A DNA stretch of 64,000 nt from Streptantibioticus rubrisoli (GTDB lineage: Bacteria; Actinomycetota; Actinomycetes; Streptomycetales; Streptomycetaceae), in the NCBI RefSeq assembly GCF_024436055.1, contig NZ_JANFNH010000001.1, positions 310,001-374,000 on the forward strand, read 5' to 3'. The notes beneath the pieces are model-generated. The model saw nothing but the letters and a program-made list of their open reading frames with translations, made no database searches and had not been told where the DNA came from. Both the position numbers and the translations under genes were made by a program. Below, piece after piece: positions 25,469 through 33,767 of the stretch; position 1 is the first letter of the stretch, and each line of letters opens with the position of its first letter.

Positions 25469-25498
25469 GGGTCTCTCCGGTCCGGTGGGTCGGGTGGG

Positions 25499-26998
25499 TC
25501 AGCTGGCCAGGGCCTGGCTGGGTTCCGCGTGCTCGGACAGGTAGCGGTGGGCGTGGTCGGCGAGCAGGTCGAGGACGTGCGCTATGTCCTCCAGCGTGGT
25601 GCGGGGGTTGAGCAGGGTGAACTTCAGGTAGTGCCGTCCGTCCACCACGGTGCCGGCGACCACGGCCTCGCCGGAGGCGGCAAGTGCCTCACGGGCGCGT
25701 AGGTTGGCCCGGTCGCACATCGCGGGGGTGGCGCCTTCCGCCGGGGCGTAGCGGAAGACCAGGGTGCTCAACTGGGGTTCGGTGACCACCTCGAAGCGCG
25801 GGTCGTCGCCCAGCAGTTTCCACGCGTCGGCGGCGAGGTCCACCACGTCGTCGAACAGCGCTCCCACACCGTCGGCTCCCATGACGCGCAGCGTGAGCCA
25901 CAGCTTGAGCGCGTCGAACCGCCGGGTGGTCTGGATGCTCTTGTCCACCTGATTGGGTATCAGGTTCTCGGCGGCCCTGACCGGGTTGAGGTAGTCGGCG
26001 TGGTACGTGGCGTGGCGCAGCGTCGAGCGGTCGCGGACCAGTATGGCGCTGGAACTGACCGGCTGGAAGAAGGACTTGTGGTAGTCGACCGTCACCGAGT
26101 CGGCACGCTCGATGCCGTCGAGCAGATGGCGGCGCCGGTTGGAGACCAGCAGCCCGCAGCCGTAGGCGGCGTCCACGTGCATCCAGGTCCCGGCTCGCTC
26201 GCACAGCTCGGCGATCTTCGGTAGCGGGTCGATGCTGCCGAAGTCGGTGGTGCCCGCGGTGGCGGAGACCGCCATCACCACCAGGCCCTCGTCCCGGCAG
26301 CGGTCCAGCTCGGCGGCGAGCGCGTCGGTGCGCATCCGCCGGTTCTCGTCGCAGGGTACGGGGAGCACGGCCTCGTAGCCGAGGCCCAGTAGGGCGGCGG
26401 CCTTGGCGATGCTGAAGTGGCCGCACTCGGAGGCGAGGACACGCAGCCGGGGCAGGATCTCCGCCTTGCGCAACGGAGTCGGCGAGTGCTGTTGCGCGGT
26501 ACGGCAGGCCTCGTCGCGGGCGAGCAGCATCGCGTGCAGGTTGGACTGGGTACCGCCGCTGGTGAACACGCCGTCCGCGTGCTCGCCCAGGCCGATCCGC
26601 TCCGCGGTCCAGTCGATCAGCCGCCGCTCGATCAGCGTGCCGCCATAGCTCTGGTCCCAGGTGTCCAGCGAGGAGTTGACCGAGGAGATCACCGCCTCGG
26701 CGAGCACCGCCGGTATCACCACCGGGCAGTTGAGGTGCCCGAGGTAGCGGGGGTGGTGGAAGTACACCGCGTCCCGCAGGTAGACCCGCTCCAACTCCTC
26801 CAGTGCGGCGGTCGCCTCGCCCAGCGGCTGGTCCAGGTCGATCGCGGATATCACGGGAGCCAGCTGCGCCGGGGTCACTCCGGTCAACGGTTTTCTGGTA
26901 CGGGTGAGTTTGTCCGCCACCCGCTCCACGCCCTCGGTCACACAGCGCCGGTAGTCCTCGGCCGTCAGGTCGTTGAGCAGGTGCGACGTGAAACTCAT
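25499..26998 (-). CDS. desA: Lysine decarboxylase DesA (PLP, group II)
   Basis: DesA decarboxylates L-lysine to cadaverine, the first step of desferrioxamine synthesis. The 499-aa protein is a group II PLP decarboxylase. PLP-binding Lys308 lies in VDYHKSFFQP, with MHVDAAYGCG and VFTSGGTQSNL around the cofactor. There is no iron box directly upstream, only an 78-bp gap from desF. Transcription therefore probably comes from the iron-box promoter at 29049 through desE and desF. Confidence 0.95.
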   Translation of the reverse strand: MSFTSHLLNDLTAEDYRRCVTEGVERVADKLTRTRKPLTGVTPAQLAPVISAIDLDQPLGEATAALEELERVYLRDAVYFHHPRYLGHLNCPVVIPAVLAEAVISSVNSSLDTWDQSYGGTLIERRLIDWTAERIGLGEHADGVFTSGGTQSNLHAMLLARDEACRTAQQHSPTPLRKAEILPRLRVLASECGHFSIAKAAALLGLGYEAVLPVPCDENRRMRTDALAAELDRCRDEGLVVMAVSATAGTTDFGSIDPLPKIAELCERAGTWMHVDAAYGCGLLVSNRRRHLLDGIERADSVTVDYHKSFFQPVSSSAILVRDRSTLRHATYHADYLNPVRAAENLIPNQVDKSIQTTRRFDALKLWLTLRVMGADGVGALFDDVVDLAADAWKLLGDDPRFEVVTEPQLSTLVFRYAPAEGATPAMCDRANLRAREALAASGEAVVAGTVVDGRHYLKFTLLNPRTTLEDIAHVLDLLADHAHRYLSEHAEPSQALAS

Positions 26999-27076
26999 GA
27001 TGTGTCCTAGCGTCAGGTGTCGGGGGGGTCGGGGGTCCAGCCCCTGGGAGCGCGGCCCCCGCGAGGGAAGAAGTCG

Positions 27077-27925
27077 TCAGTCCTCGGCCGCGGCCGTGCC
27101 CGAGACGGCCTCCGCCAGCAGGTCCTCCTCGGTCGCGCCGCGGCGCCAGTAGCCGGTGAACTTCACCGCCCGGCGGTCGAATCCGCGCATCCCGACCAGA
27201 TGGCGGCGCAGCGCCCGTACCGCGCCCGCCTCCCCGGCGATCCACGCGTACGGTGTGCCGTCGGGCAGTTCGGCGGACCGTACCGCCGCCAGCAGCGGAT
27301 CGTCCGCGGCGTCCCGGACCAGCCAGACGATGTCGGCGTCGGCCGCGGTGGGCAGTTCCTGCCGGTCGGCGGCGTGGCCGACCTCGATCCACACCTTGGC
27401 CCTGGTGCCGGGCGGCAGCCAGTCCAGGATTCCGGCGATCGCGGGCAGTGCCGTCTCGTCGCCGGTGACCAGCACCCAGTCGGTGCCCGGCGGCGGCCGG
27501 AAGTCCACCCCGCCGTTGTCCTCGACGACCGGTCCGAGAGCCGTCACCCGGTCACCCGGCACCGCCCGCTGCGCCCAGCGCGAGGCCGGGCCGGTGCCGC
27601 CGTGCACCGCGAAGTCCACGTCGAACTCCTGCTGTTCGCGGCGTTGTTCGCGCACGGTGTACGAGCGCATCACCCCGCGCACCGCCGGATCCATCGCCCG
27701 CCACTGGGCGAACCAGTCCTCGTGGGTGGGCACCAGGGGGGCGTCCTGGCCGGGGTGCGGCAGGAACAGTTTGAACCGCTGGTCCCGGCCGCCGGAGGTG
27801 AAGTGGGCCAACTGCTCGCCGCCGAAGGTGACCCGGACCATGCCGGGGCCCAGCCGCCGGGTGCGGGCCACCCGCAGGTCGAAGAAGCGGAACGGAACGG
27901 CGGTCGTGGTGGTCGCGGTGGTCAT
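27077..27925 (-). CDS. desF: Siderophore-interacting protein / ferric-siderophore reductase DesF
   Basis: This 282-aa protein of the ViuB/SIP family releases iron from ferrioxamine by FAD- and NAD(P)H-dependent reduction in the cytosol. It shows RTRRLGPGMVRVTFGG, MRSYTVREQR (FAD-binding RxYT), GPASRWAQRAVPGD, LVTGDETALPAIAGIL and AWIAGEAGAVRALRRHL. The ATG at 27925 follows GGGAGGGACCCC. Position and type match desF in the S. coelicolor des locus. Confidence 0.92.
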   Translation of the reverse strand: MTTATTTTAVPFRFFDLRVARTRRLGPGMVRVTFGGEQLAHFTSGGRDQRFKLFLPHPGQDAPLVPTHEDWFAQWRAMDPAVRGVMRSYTVREQRREQQEFDVDFAVHGGTGPASRWAQRAVPGDRVTALGPVVEDNGGVDFRPPPGTDWVLVTGDETALPAIAGILDWLPPGTRAKVWIEVGHAADRQELPTAADADIVWLVRDAADDPLLAAVRSAELPDGTPYAWIAGEAGAVRALRRHLVGMRGFDRRAVKFTGYWRRGATEEDLLAEAVSGTAAAED

Positions 27926-27957
27926 GGGGTCCCTCCCGAAAGGTGAGTCGCGTCGGT

Positions 27958-28977
27958 TCAGCTGACCTTCTTGGCCTGCCGTACGGCCGTCGCCAGCGCC
28001 TCGACCGTCGGCGCGCACCCCGCGTACGACATGCGCGGCTCGCTCTGCCAGGGCAGCACCTGGTTCGTCTTGACGGCGGGCAGGTTGGTCCAGGCGGGCT
28101 TGCCGGTGAGGAAGCCGGACTGGGCGGCGGCCGTGCGGCTGTCCAGCAGGATCACGTCGGCCGGGTACTTGTTGGCGTTCTCCCAGCTGAGGTTCTCGAA
28201 GAAGCCGCCTTGCACCTTGTCCGGCTGCACGAAGTCGACGCCGAGGGAACGGAAGTAGGACAGGTCGGGGTAGACCTTCGGATCACAGACATAGAGCAGG
28301 TCGGCGCTGGCCGAGGCGGCCATGACCTTGATCCGGCCGCTCGCGTTCGCCGCGCCGCGCAGCCGCTCCGCGGCCGCCTGGAAGCGGGCCTTGGCGTCGG
28401 TGACCTTCTTCGCCCTGGTGTCGGCACCGAGGGACTCGGCCAACTCCATGTAATGCTTGAGGGGTTGGGGCAGCGGCACCCTGCTGACCGTGATGCCGAC
28501 GCTGGGCGCCAGCTTGCCGATGGTGTCCTTGCTCTGGTCCGGTACGAACCACAGTGCGCCGGGCTGGAACATGTTGGTGACCAGCAGGTCCGGCTCCAGT
28601 GCCGCGTACTTCTCGATGTCGAACTCGCCGTAGGCGTTGCCGATGACGGTGAGCCTGCCGATGTCCAGGTCGCCCGCCATCGGGTCGGGCTTGCCGTCCT
28701 TGAGCCTGGTCGGCCCGAAGACTCCGACGATCTGGTCGCCGAGGCCGAGGTCGTGCAGGGCCGCGGCGGCGCCGGTGTAGGCGACGACGCGCTTCGGACG
28801 GGAGGCGGCCGTCACCTTCCGCCCGCGGTCGTCGGTGAAGGACCAGCCGTCACCCCCGCCCGCGGACGCCGAACCGCTCCTGGCCCCGCAGGCGGTCACC
28901 AGGGCGCCGAGGCCGAGGGCGCCGCCCGCGGCGAGCAGGCCGCGGCGGGAGAGGTCGGCGGACGGGGAGAAAGGCAT
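27958..28977 (-). CDS. desE: Ferrioxamine-binding lipoprotein DesE
   Basis: This 339-aa substrate-binding protein of the FhuD/BtuF type captures ferric desferrioxamine outside the membrane. It has a twin-arginine signal with lipobox (SRRGLLAAGG ... ALVTAC, lipid-modified Cys about 30). After that come the binding-protein landmarks RPKRVVAYTGAAAALHDLGL, LEPDLLVTNMF and a conserved CAPTVEALA tail. It is the first gene of the leftward operon and sits behind the iron box, divergent from the importer permeases that it presumably serves. Confidence 0.93.
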   Translation of the reverse strand: MPFSPSADLSRRGLLAAGGALGLGALVTACGARSGSASAGGGDGWSFTDDRGRKVTAASRPKRVVAYTGAAAALHDLGLGDQIVGVFGPTRLKDGKPDPMAGDLDIGRLTVIGNAYGEFDIEKYAALEPDLLVTNMFQPGALWFVPDQSKDTIGKLAPSVGITVSRVPLPQPLKHYMELAESLGADTRAKKVTDAKARFQAAAERLRGAANASGRIKVMAASASADLLYVCDPKVYPDLSYFRSLGVDFVQPDKVQGGFFENLSWENANKYPADVILLDSRTAAAQSGFLTGKPAWTNLPAVKTNQVLPWQSEPRMSYAGCAPTVEALATAVRQAKKVS

Positions 28978-29048
28978 GGCGGAACTTCCTTCATCGGTGG
29001 CGTCATCGCGTACGGCGTGCCTGACGACGCCGGTGATCGAGATCGATG

Positions 29049-29067
29049 TTAGGTTAACCTAACCTAA
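29049..29067. promoter_or_regulatory. DmdR/IdeR iron box controlling des and the importer
   Basis: TTAGGTTAACCTAACCTAA matches the actinobacterial iron-box consensus (TTAGGTTAGGCTAACCTAA type). It also contains the perfect 14-bp palindrome TTAGGTTAACCTAA. It lies between desE (leftward) and the FecCD permease (rightward). Fe(II)-loaded DmdR1 bound here would shut off both operons. Confidence 0.93.
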
Positions 29068-29121
29068 GTCACTGTCCAATGGGGGGCGGCCGCCGCTCCC
29101 CGGTCGCACCGGAGCACCTAC

Positions 29122-30177
29122 GTGTCGGTCACCAAGTCACCGCAAGCCATGGGAGGTTCGACGGCTGCACCGTCGCCCGGTATACGACCGCCCGGCAGAC
29201 GTGGCGCACTGCGTGCCGCGGGGCTCCTCGGCGCCCTGCTGCTCCTGGCGGTGGTGGCGGCGCTGAGCCTCGCGCTGGGCGCCAAGCCGCTCTCGCTCTC
29301 TCAGGTGTGGCACGGCCTGTTCGACCCGGGGGACGTGGTGGTGCACCGGATGCGGTTGCCGCGCACCGTCCTCGGGTTGGTGGTGGGGGTGGCGCTGGGT
29401 CTCGCCGGTGGCGTGATGCAGGCCCTCACCCGCAATCCGCTGGCCGACCCCGGGCTGTTGGGGATCAACGCGGGCGCCTCGGCCGCCGTGGTCTCCGTCA
29501 TCTCCTTTCTGGGACTGTCCAGTTTCACGGGATACATCTGGTTCGCCTTTCTGGGGGCCGCGCTGGTCTCCGTCCTCATCTACGCGGTCGGCGGAGGGCG
29601 CGGCGCGACCCCCGCGCGGCTGGCGCTGGCCGGTGCGGCGGTGAACGCGATGCTCTACTCGTACGTCAGCGCCGTGGAACTGCTGGACACCGCGTCGCTG
29701 GACAAGATGCGCTTTTGGACCGTGGGCTCCCTGGGCGCCGCCCAACCCGGCACCGCCGAGCGGCTGGCGCCGTTCGTGGCGGTCGGCGCGGCCGCCGCCC
29801 TGGCGCTGGCCCGGCCGCTGAACGCCCTGGCCCTCGGCGACGACGCCGCGCAGGCGCTGGGCGCCCGTCCGGCCCGCGTCCGGGCGGCCGCCATCGTGGC
29901 CGTCACCCTGCTGTGCGGCGCCGCAACCGCGGCCTGCGGGCCGATCGTGTTCGTCGGACTGATGGTGCCGCACCTGGTGCGCTCGCTCACCGGACCCGAC
30001 CTGCGCTGGCAACTGCCGTACTGCGCACTGCTCGCGCCGGTGCTGCTGCTCGGCTCCGACGTACTGGGCCGGGTCCTGGCCCGGCCCTCCGAAGTCCAGG
30101 TGGGCATCGTCACCGCGGTCGTCGGCGGACCGTTCTTCCTCTACTTCGTGCGGCGGAACCGGGCGGTGCGGGCATGA
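29122..30177 (+). CDS. FecCD-family Fe-siderophore ABC permease, first subunit
   Basis: This 351-aa integral membrane protein has FecCD landmarks: MRLPRTVLGLVVGVALGLAGGVMQALTRNPLADPGLLGINAGAS, about ten TMs, and the coupling segment FVGLMVPHLVRSLTGPD that contacts the ATPase. The GTG at 29122 is used; upstream is the iron box. Its stop overlaps the start of the second permease (ATGA). Together with the next two genes and DesE it should import ferric siderophores. Confidence 0.93.
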   Translation: MSVTKSPQAMGGSTAAPSPGIRPPGRRGALRAAGLLGALLLLAVVAALSLALGAKPLSLSQVWHGLFDPGDVVVHRMRLPRTVLGLVVGVALGLAGGVMQALTRNPLADPGLLGINAGASAAVVSVISFLGLSSFTGYIWFAFLGAALVSVLIYAVGGGRGATPARLALAGAAVNAMLYSYVSAVELLDTASLDKMRFWTVGSLGAAQPGTAERLAPFVAVGAAAALALARPLNALALGDDAAQALGARPARVRAAAIVAVTLLCGAATAACGPIVFVGLMVPHLVRSLTGPDLRWQLPYCALLAPVLLLGSDVLGRVLARPSEVQVGIVTAVVGGPFFLYFVRRNRAVRA

Positions 30178-31205
30178 GCGTGATCCGTACCACCGGTGGG
30201 CTGTCCGTCGCCTACCGGCCCAGGGCGCTGCTGGTCGGCACCGGTTGCGCACTGCTCGCGCTGGCGGTCGGCGTGCTGTCGCTCGGCAGCGGCGAGTACC
30301 CGATGAGCCCGACCGCCGTACTGCGCACCCTCGTTGGGCAGGGCGCGGTGGCCGACACCTTCGTCCTGGAGCAACTGCGTCTGCCGCGCGTCATCACCGC
30401 GCTCCTGGTCGGAGCGGCGCTCGCGCTGGCCGGTGCCGTCTTCCAGTCCCTGGTGCGCAACCCGCTGGGCAGCCCCGACGTACTGGGCTTCACCCAGGGC
30501 GCGGCCACCGGGGCGCTCACCGTGATCGTGCTGATCGGTGGCGGCGGCGCGGCGCTCGCGGGCGGCGCGGTGCTCGGCGGGGTGCTCACCGGCGCGGTGA
30601 TCTACGCGCTGGCCGCACGGCAGGGCGCGCACGGTTATCCGCTGATCCTGGTGGGGATCGGGGTGGCGGCGATCCTCACCGGCGTCAACGGCTATCTGCT
30701 GACCCGGGCGCAGATTCCCGACGCGGCCCGTGCGGTGCTGTGGCTCACCGGCTCGCTGGACGGACGCCAGTGGAGCGACGTGCTGCCGCTCGCGCTGGCC
30801 ATGGCGGTACTGCTGCCGGTGGTGCTGCTGGGTTGCGCCCGCCCGCTACGGGTGCTGGAGATGGGTGACGACGCCGCGCACGGCCTGGGCGTGCCGGTGC
30901 GCCGCACCCGGATGGCGCTGCTGGGCTGCGCGGTGCTGCTGGCCGCCTTCGCCGCGGCGGCGGCCGGACCGGTGGCGTTCGTCGCGCTCACCGCGCCACG
31001 GCTGGCCCGGCGGCTGACCCGGGCGCCCGGGCCGAACCTGGTGCCGTCGCTGTGCGTGGGCGCCGCGCTGATGGTCAGCGCCGACTTCGTCGCCCAACGC
31101 CTGCTCAACGGGCACCAGTTGCCGGTGGGCGTGGTGACCGGGGTACTGGGCGGCGGCTACCTGGTGTGGCTGCTGGCCACCGAACGCAAGCGGGGGCGGA
31201 TTTGA
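30174..31205 (+). CDS. FecCD-family Fe-siderophore ABC permease, second subunit
   Basis: This 343-aa partner permease has LRLPRVITALLVGAALALAG, QSLVRNPLGSPDVLGFTQGA and the C-terminal coupling segment GPVAFVALTAPRLARRLT. The ATG at 30174 overlaps the preceding stop. The two permeases form the heterodimeric channel of a BtuCD-type importer. The ATPase gene follows closely. Confidence 0.93.
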   Translation: MSVIRTTGGLSVAYRPRALLVGTGCALLALAVGVLSLGSGEYPMSPTAVLRTLVGQGAVADTFVLEQLRLPRVITALLVGAALALAGAVFQSLVRNPLGSPDVLGFTQGAATGALTVIVLIGGGGAALAGGAVLGGVLTGAVIYALAARQGAHGYPLILVGIGVAAILTGVNGYLLTRAQIPDAARAVLWLTGSLDGRQWSDVLPLALAMAVLLPVVLLGCARPLRVLEMGDDAAHGLGVPVRRTRMALLGCAVLLAAFAAAAAGPVAFVALTAPRLARRLTRAPGPNLVPSLCVGAALMVSADFVAQRLLNGHQLPVGVVTGVLGGGYLVWLLATERKRGRI

Positions 31206-31246
31206 GCGGGAACGTGAACAACGGACAACGCGAGGTACCGAAGAAG

Positions 31247-32080
31247 ATGGCGCAGACCGGAACACGACTGAGCGGCAGCGCGCTGACCCTCGCCTACGAA
31301 CAGCGCACGATCGCCGAACACCTCGATGTGACCGTGCCCGACCACTCCTTCACCGTCATCGTCGGCCCCAACGCCTGTGGCAAGTCAACCCTGTTGCGCG
31401 CGCTGTCCAGGACACTGAAGCCGTCGGACGGAACCGTGCTGCTGGACGGGCAGGACATCCACACCGTGCCCGCCCGCAAGGTGGCCAGGACCCTCGGCCT
31501 GCTGCCGCAGTCGTCCATCGCACCGGACGGCATCACCGTCGCCGACCTGGTGGCCCGCGGCCGCTATCCGCACCAGGGCCTGCTGCGCCAGTGGTCCACG
31601 GAGGATGAGCGGATCGTCGCCGAGTCGATGGCCGCCACCGGCGTCAGCGAACTGGCCGACCGCTATGTCGACGAACTCTCCGGCGGACAGCGGCAACGCG
31701 TGTGGATCGCCATGGCGCTGGCCCAGCAGACCCCGCTGCTCCTGCTGGACGAGCCGACGACATACCTCGACATCGCCCACCAGATCGATGTGCTGGACCT
31801 GTGCGCCGAACTCCACGCCGAGCAGCGCCGTACGCTCGTCGCCGTACTGCACGACCTCAACCAGGCGGCCCGCTATGCCACCCATCTGATCGCCATGCGC
31901 GCGGGCCGGGTGATGGCCGCCGGTGCGCCCGGTGACATCGTGACCGCCCAACTGGTCGAGGAGGTCTTCGGCGTCCCCTGCCGCGTCATCGACGACCCGG
32001 AAACCGGCACCCCGCTGGTGGTTCCCGCGGCGCCCCGGCGTTCGAGCGCACCGGCCGAGCCCACCGCGGCTGGCCGATAA
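31247..32080 (+). CDS. Fe-siderophore ABC transporter ATP-binding protein
   Basis: This 277-aa FecE-type ATPase has Walker A GPNACGKST, the Q-loop LLPQSS, the signature LSGGQRQR, Walker B LLLLDEPT and the switch His in LHDLNQAARYA. I chose the ATG at 31247; GTG at 31214 or TTG at 31202 (overlapping the permease stop) would add 11-15 residues. The Pro/Ala-rich C-terminal tail is nonconserved. It completes the iron-regulated importer. Confidence 0.93.
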   Translation: MAQTGTRLSGSALTLAYEQRTIAEHLDVTVPDHSFTVIVGPNACGKSTLLRALSRTLKPSDGTVLLDGQDIHTVPARKVARTLGLLPQSSIAPDGITVADLVARGRYPHQGLLRQWSTEDERIVAESMAATGVSELADRYVDELSGGQRQRVWIAMALAQQTPLLLLDEPTTYLDIAHQIDVLDLCAELHAEQRRTLVAVLHDLNQAARYATHLIAMRAGRVMAAGAPGDIVTAQLVEEVFGVPCRVIDDPETGTPLVVPAAPRRSSAPAEPTAAGR

Positions 32081-32191
32081 CAACCTGTGACCACTGGTAG
32101 CGGATGTGCGCCGGCGCGAACCCTTGGTAAACAGAGTCAGGCTCACGAGAAGCCAGCCGGGAAACCTTTGAAAAACCAACGAGGAGCATTC

Positions 32192-32578
32192 ATGCGCCAG
32201 CGCGCAATTCGCTTAGGGGTAGCGGCGGTTACGGCACTCGGCGTGTCGGCGGTACTGGCGCCGAGCAGCTACGCCGCCGCTCCCGAGCGGTGCGGGAAGG
32301 GCGACTTCTGCCTGTTCAGCGGCCCGCACCAGACGGGCGACGTGCTGTACAAGCTGGACGCGAAGGTGCGCAGGACGACGTTCACCTTCCCCGATGCCGA
32401 CGCGCTTTCGCTGCCCAGCGGCCCGCGTTCGGCGTACAACCCGATACCGGACAGCTTCGGCTGCGTCGTGCGGCTGAACGACCGGGCGCACTTCGCCGGT
32501 GCGGAACAGGAAATCGGCGGCGGCGACTCGGAGTTGTCCGGTGCGCCGGTGGCCTCCATCACCGTCGACTGCGGCTGA
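32192..32578 (+). CDS. Secreted peptidase inhibitor, family I36-like
   Basis: This 128-aa protein has a Sec signal (MRQRAIRLGVAAVTALGVSA..., cleavage after SYA). A short Cys-containing domain follows with CGKGDFCLFSGPHQTG, DSFGCVVRLNDRAHF and a C-terminal ITVDCG. CxxGxxCLF... is typical of the I36 (SMI, metalloprotease inhibitor) family. A strong GAGGAG site precedes the ATG. An in-frame upstream extension lacks a signal, so the 32192 start is preferred. It is convergent with, and overlaps by 20 nt, the ROK regulator. Confidence 0.85.
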   Translation: MRQRAIRLGVAAVTALGVSAVLAPSSYAAAPERCGKGDFCLFSGPHQTGDVLYKLDAKVRRTTFTFPDADALSLPSGPRSAYNPIPDSFGCVVRLNDRAHFAGAEQEIGGGDSELSGAPVASITVDCG

Positions 32579-33767
32579 CGGTCAGTTCGGCGGGGTCCTC
32601 GATGATGCGGCGTATGGCGGCCATCCCGGCACCCAGCAGCGGACCCCGCCGTCCCAGCCCGGAGACCAGCAGCGCCTTGGGCGGCCAGCGGCGCAGCGCG
32701 CGGGCCGTCAGCTCCCGGCGCATCCCCGGCAGCAGCCAGTCGCCCAACTCGGCGTAGGCGCCGCCCAGTACCACCGCCTCCGGGTCGACGAGATTGACCG
32801 CACCGGCGAGCGCCGTGCCCAGCGCCTCACCCGCCCGCTCCAGCGCCGCCAGCGCACACCGGTCGCCCTCCCGCGCCCGGGACGCGAGCCGCCGCACCGC
32901 GTCCTCGCCCGCCGCCAGCCCGGCCTGCCGCAGCACCGCCTCCTCGCCCGCGTACTGCTCCAGGCAGCCGCGCGCACCGCACGCGCACACGGGACCGTCC
33001 GGGCACAACGGCACATGGCCCAACTCACCCGCGAACCCCCGCGCGCCGCGGAACAACCGGCCGCCCACGACCAGGGCGGCACCGATGCCCTCGGCCGCGG
33101 AGACATGGATGAAGTCGGATGTCCCCGTGCCGTGCCACAACTCGGCCAGCGCGCCGAGGTTCGCCTCGTTCTCCACTTCCAACGGCAGCCCCTGGGCGCA
33201 CAGTCCGGACGCGGCCACATCGCGCCAGCCCAGGTTGGGGGCGGTCGCCACGGTTCCGGGCGCCTCTCCGACGAGTCCCGGTACCGCCAACACCGCGGCG
33301 ACCGGGCGCAGTCCCGTCCCCTCCGCCTCGGTGACGGCCCGCCGGGACACCGTGGCGAGTTCGGCCAGCACCTCGTCCGCCGGACGGTTCCGGTTGTCCG
33401 CCGCGACCCGCAGCCAGCCCCTGACCTCACCGCGCAGATCGACCACACAGGCGCCCAGATGACCGACCCCGACCTCAAGCCCCAGCCCGGCGGGACCGCG
33501 CTCACTGAGCGCCAGCGCCCGGCCTGGGCGACCGGCCCGGCCGCTGGGCAGCGAGCCCAACTCGGTCAGCAGGCCAGCCGTGTTCAGCTCCTCCACCAGA
33601 CTGGAGACGGCGGCCCTGGTCAGTCCGGTGCGCCCGGCGATCGCGGCCCGGGACAGCGGCCCGTGCGCGGCCACCGTGGTCATCACCAGTGCCAGGTTCT
33701 GCCGCCGCATGTCCTGCTGTGAGGCGGCCCGCCCGGACCGTGCGGGGGGTGCCCAGCCGTGGGTCAC
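32559..33767 (-). CDS. ROK-family transcriptional regulator, probable xylose repressor
   Basis: This 402-aa protein has an N-terminal winged HTH (GPLSRAAIAGRTGLTRAAVSSLVEEL). A sugar-kinase-like ROK domain follows, with the zinc motif CACGARGCLEQY and GxxGxxA-type sugar-binding GGRLFRGARGFAGELGH. The GTG at 33767 overlaps the xylB stop (GTGA), so it is translated with xylulokinase. XylR repressors of this type bind promoters in the absence of xylose. Candidate sites are in the xylB/xylA gap and upstream of the distant xylF-like gene. Confidence 0.9.
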   Translation of the reverse strand: MTHGWAPPARSGRAASQQDMRRQNLALVMTTVAAHGPLSRAAIAGRTGLTRAAVSSLVEELNTAGLLTELGSLPSGRAGRPGRALALSERGPAGLGLEVGVGHLGACVVDLRGEVRGWLRVAADNRNRPADEVLAELATVSRRAVTEAEGTGLRPVAAVLAVPGLVGEAPGTVATAPNLGWRDVAASGLCAQGLPLEVENEANLGALAELWHGTGTSDFIHVSAAEGIGAALVVGGRLFRGARGFAGELGHVPLCPDGPVCACGARGCLEQYAGEEAVLRQAGLAAGEDAVRRLASRAREGDRCALAALERAGEALGTALAGAVNLVDPEAVVLGGAYAELGDWLLPGMRRELTARALRRWPPKALLVSGLGRRGPLLGAGMAAIRRIIEDPAELTVSRSRR

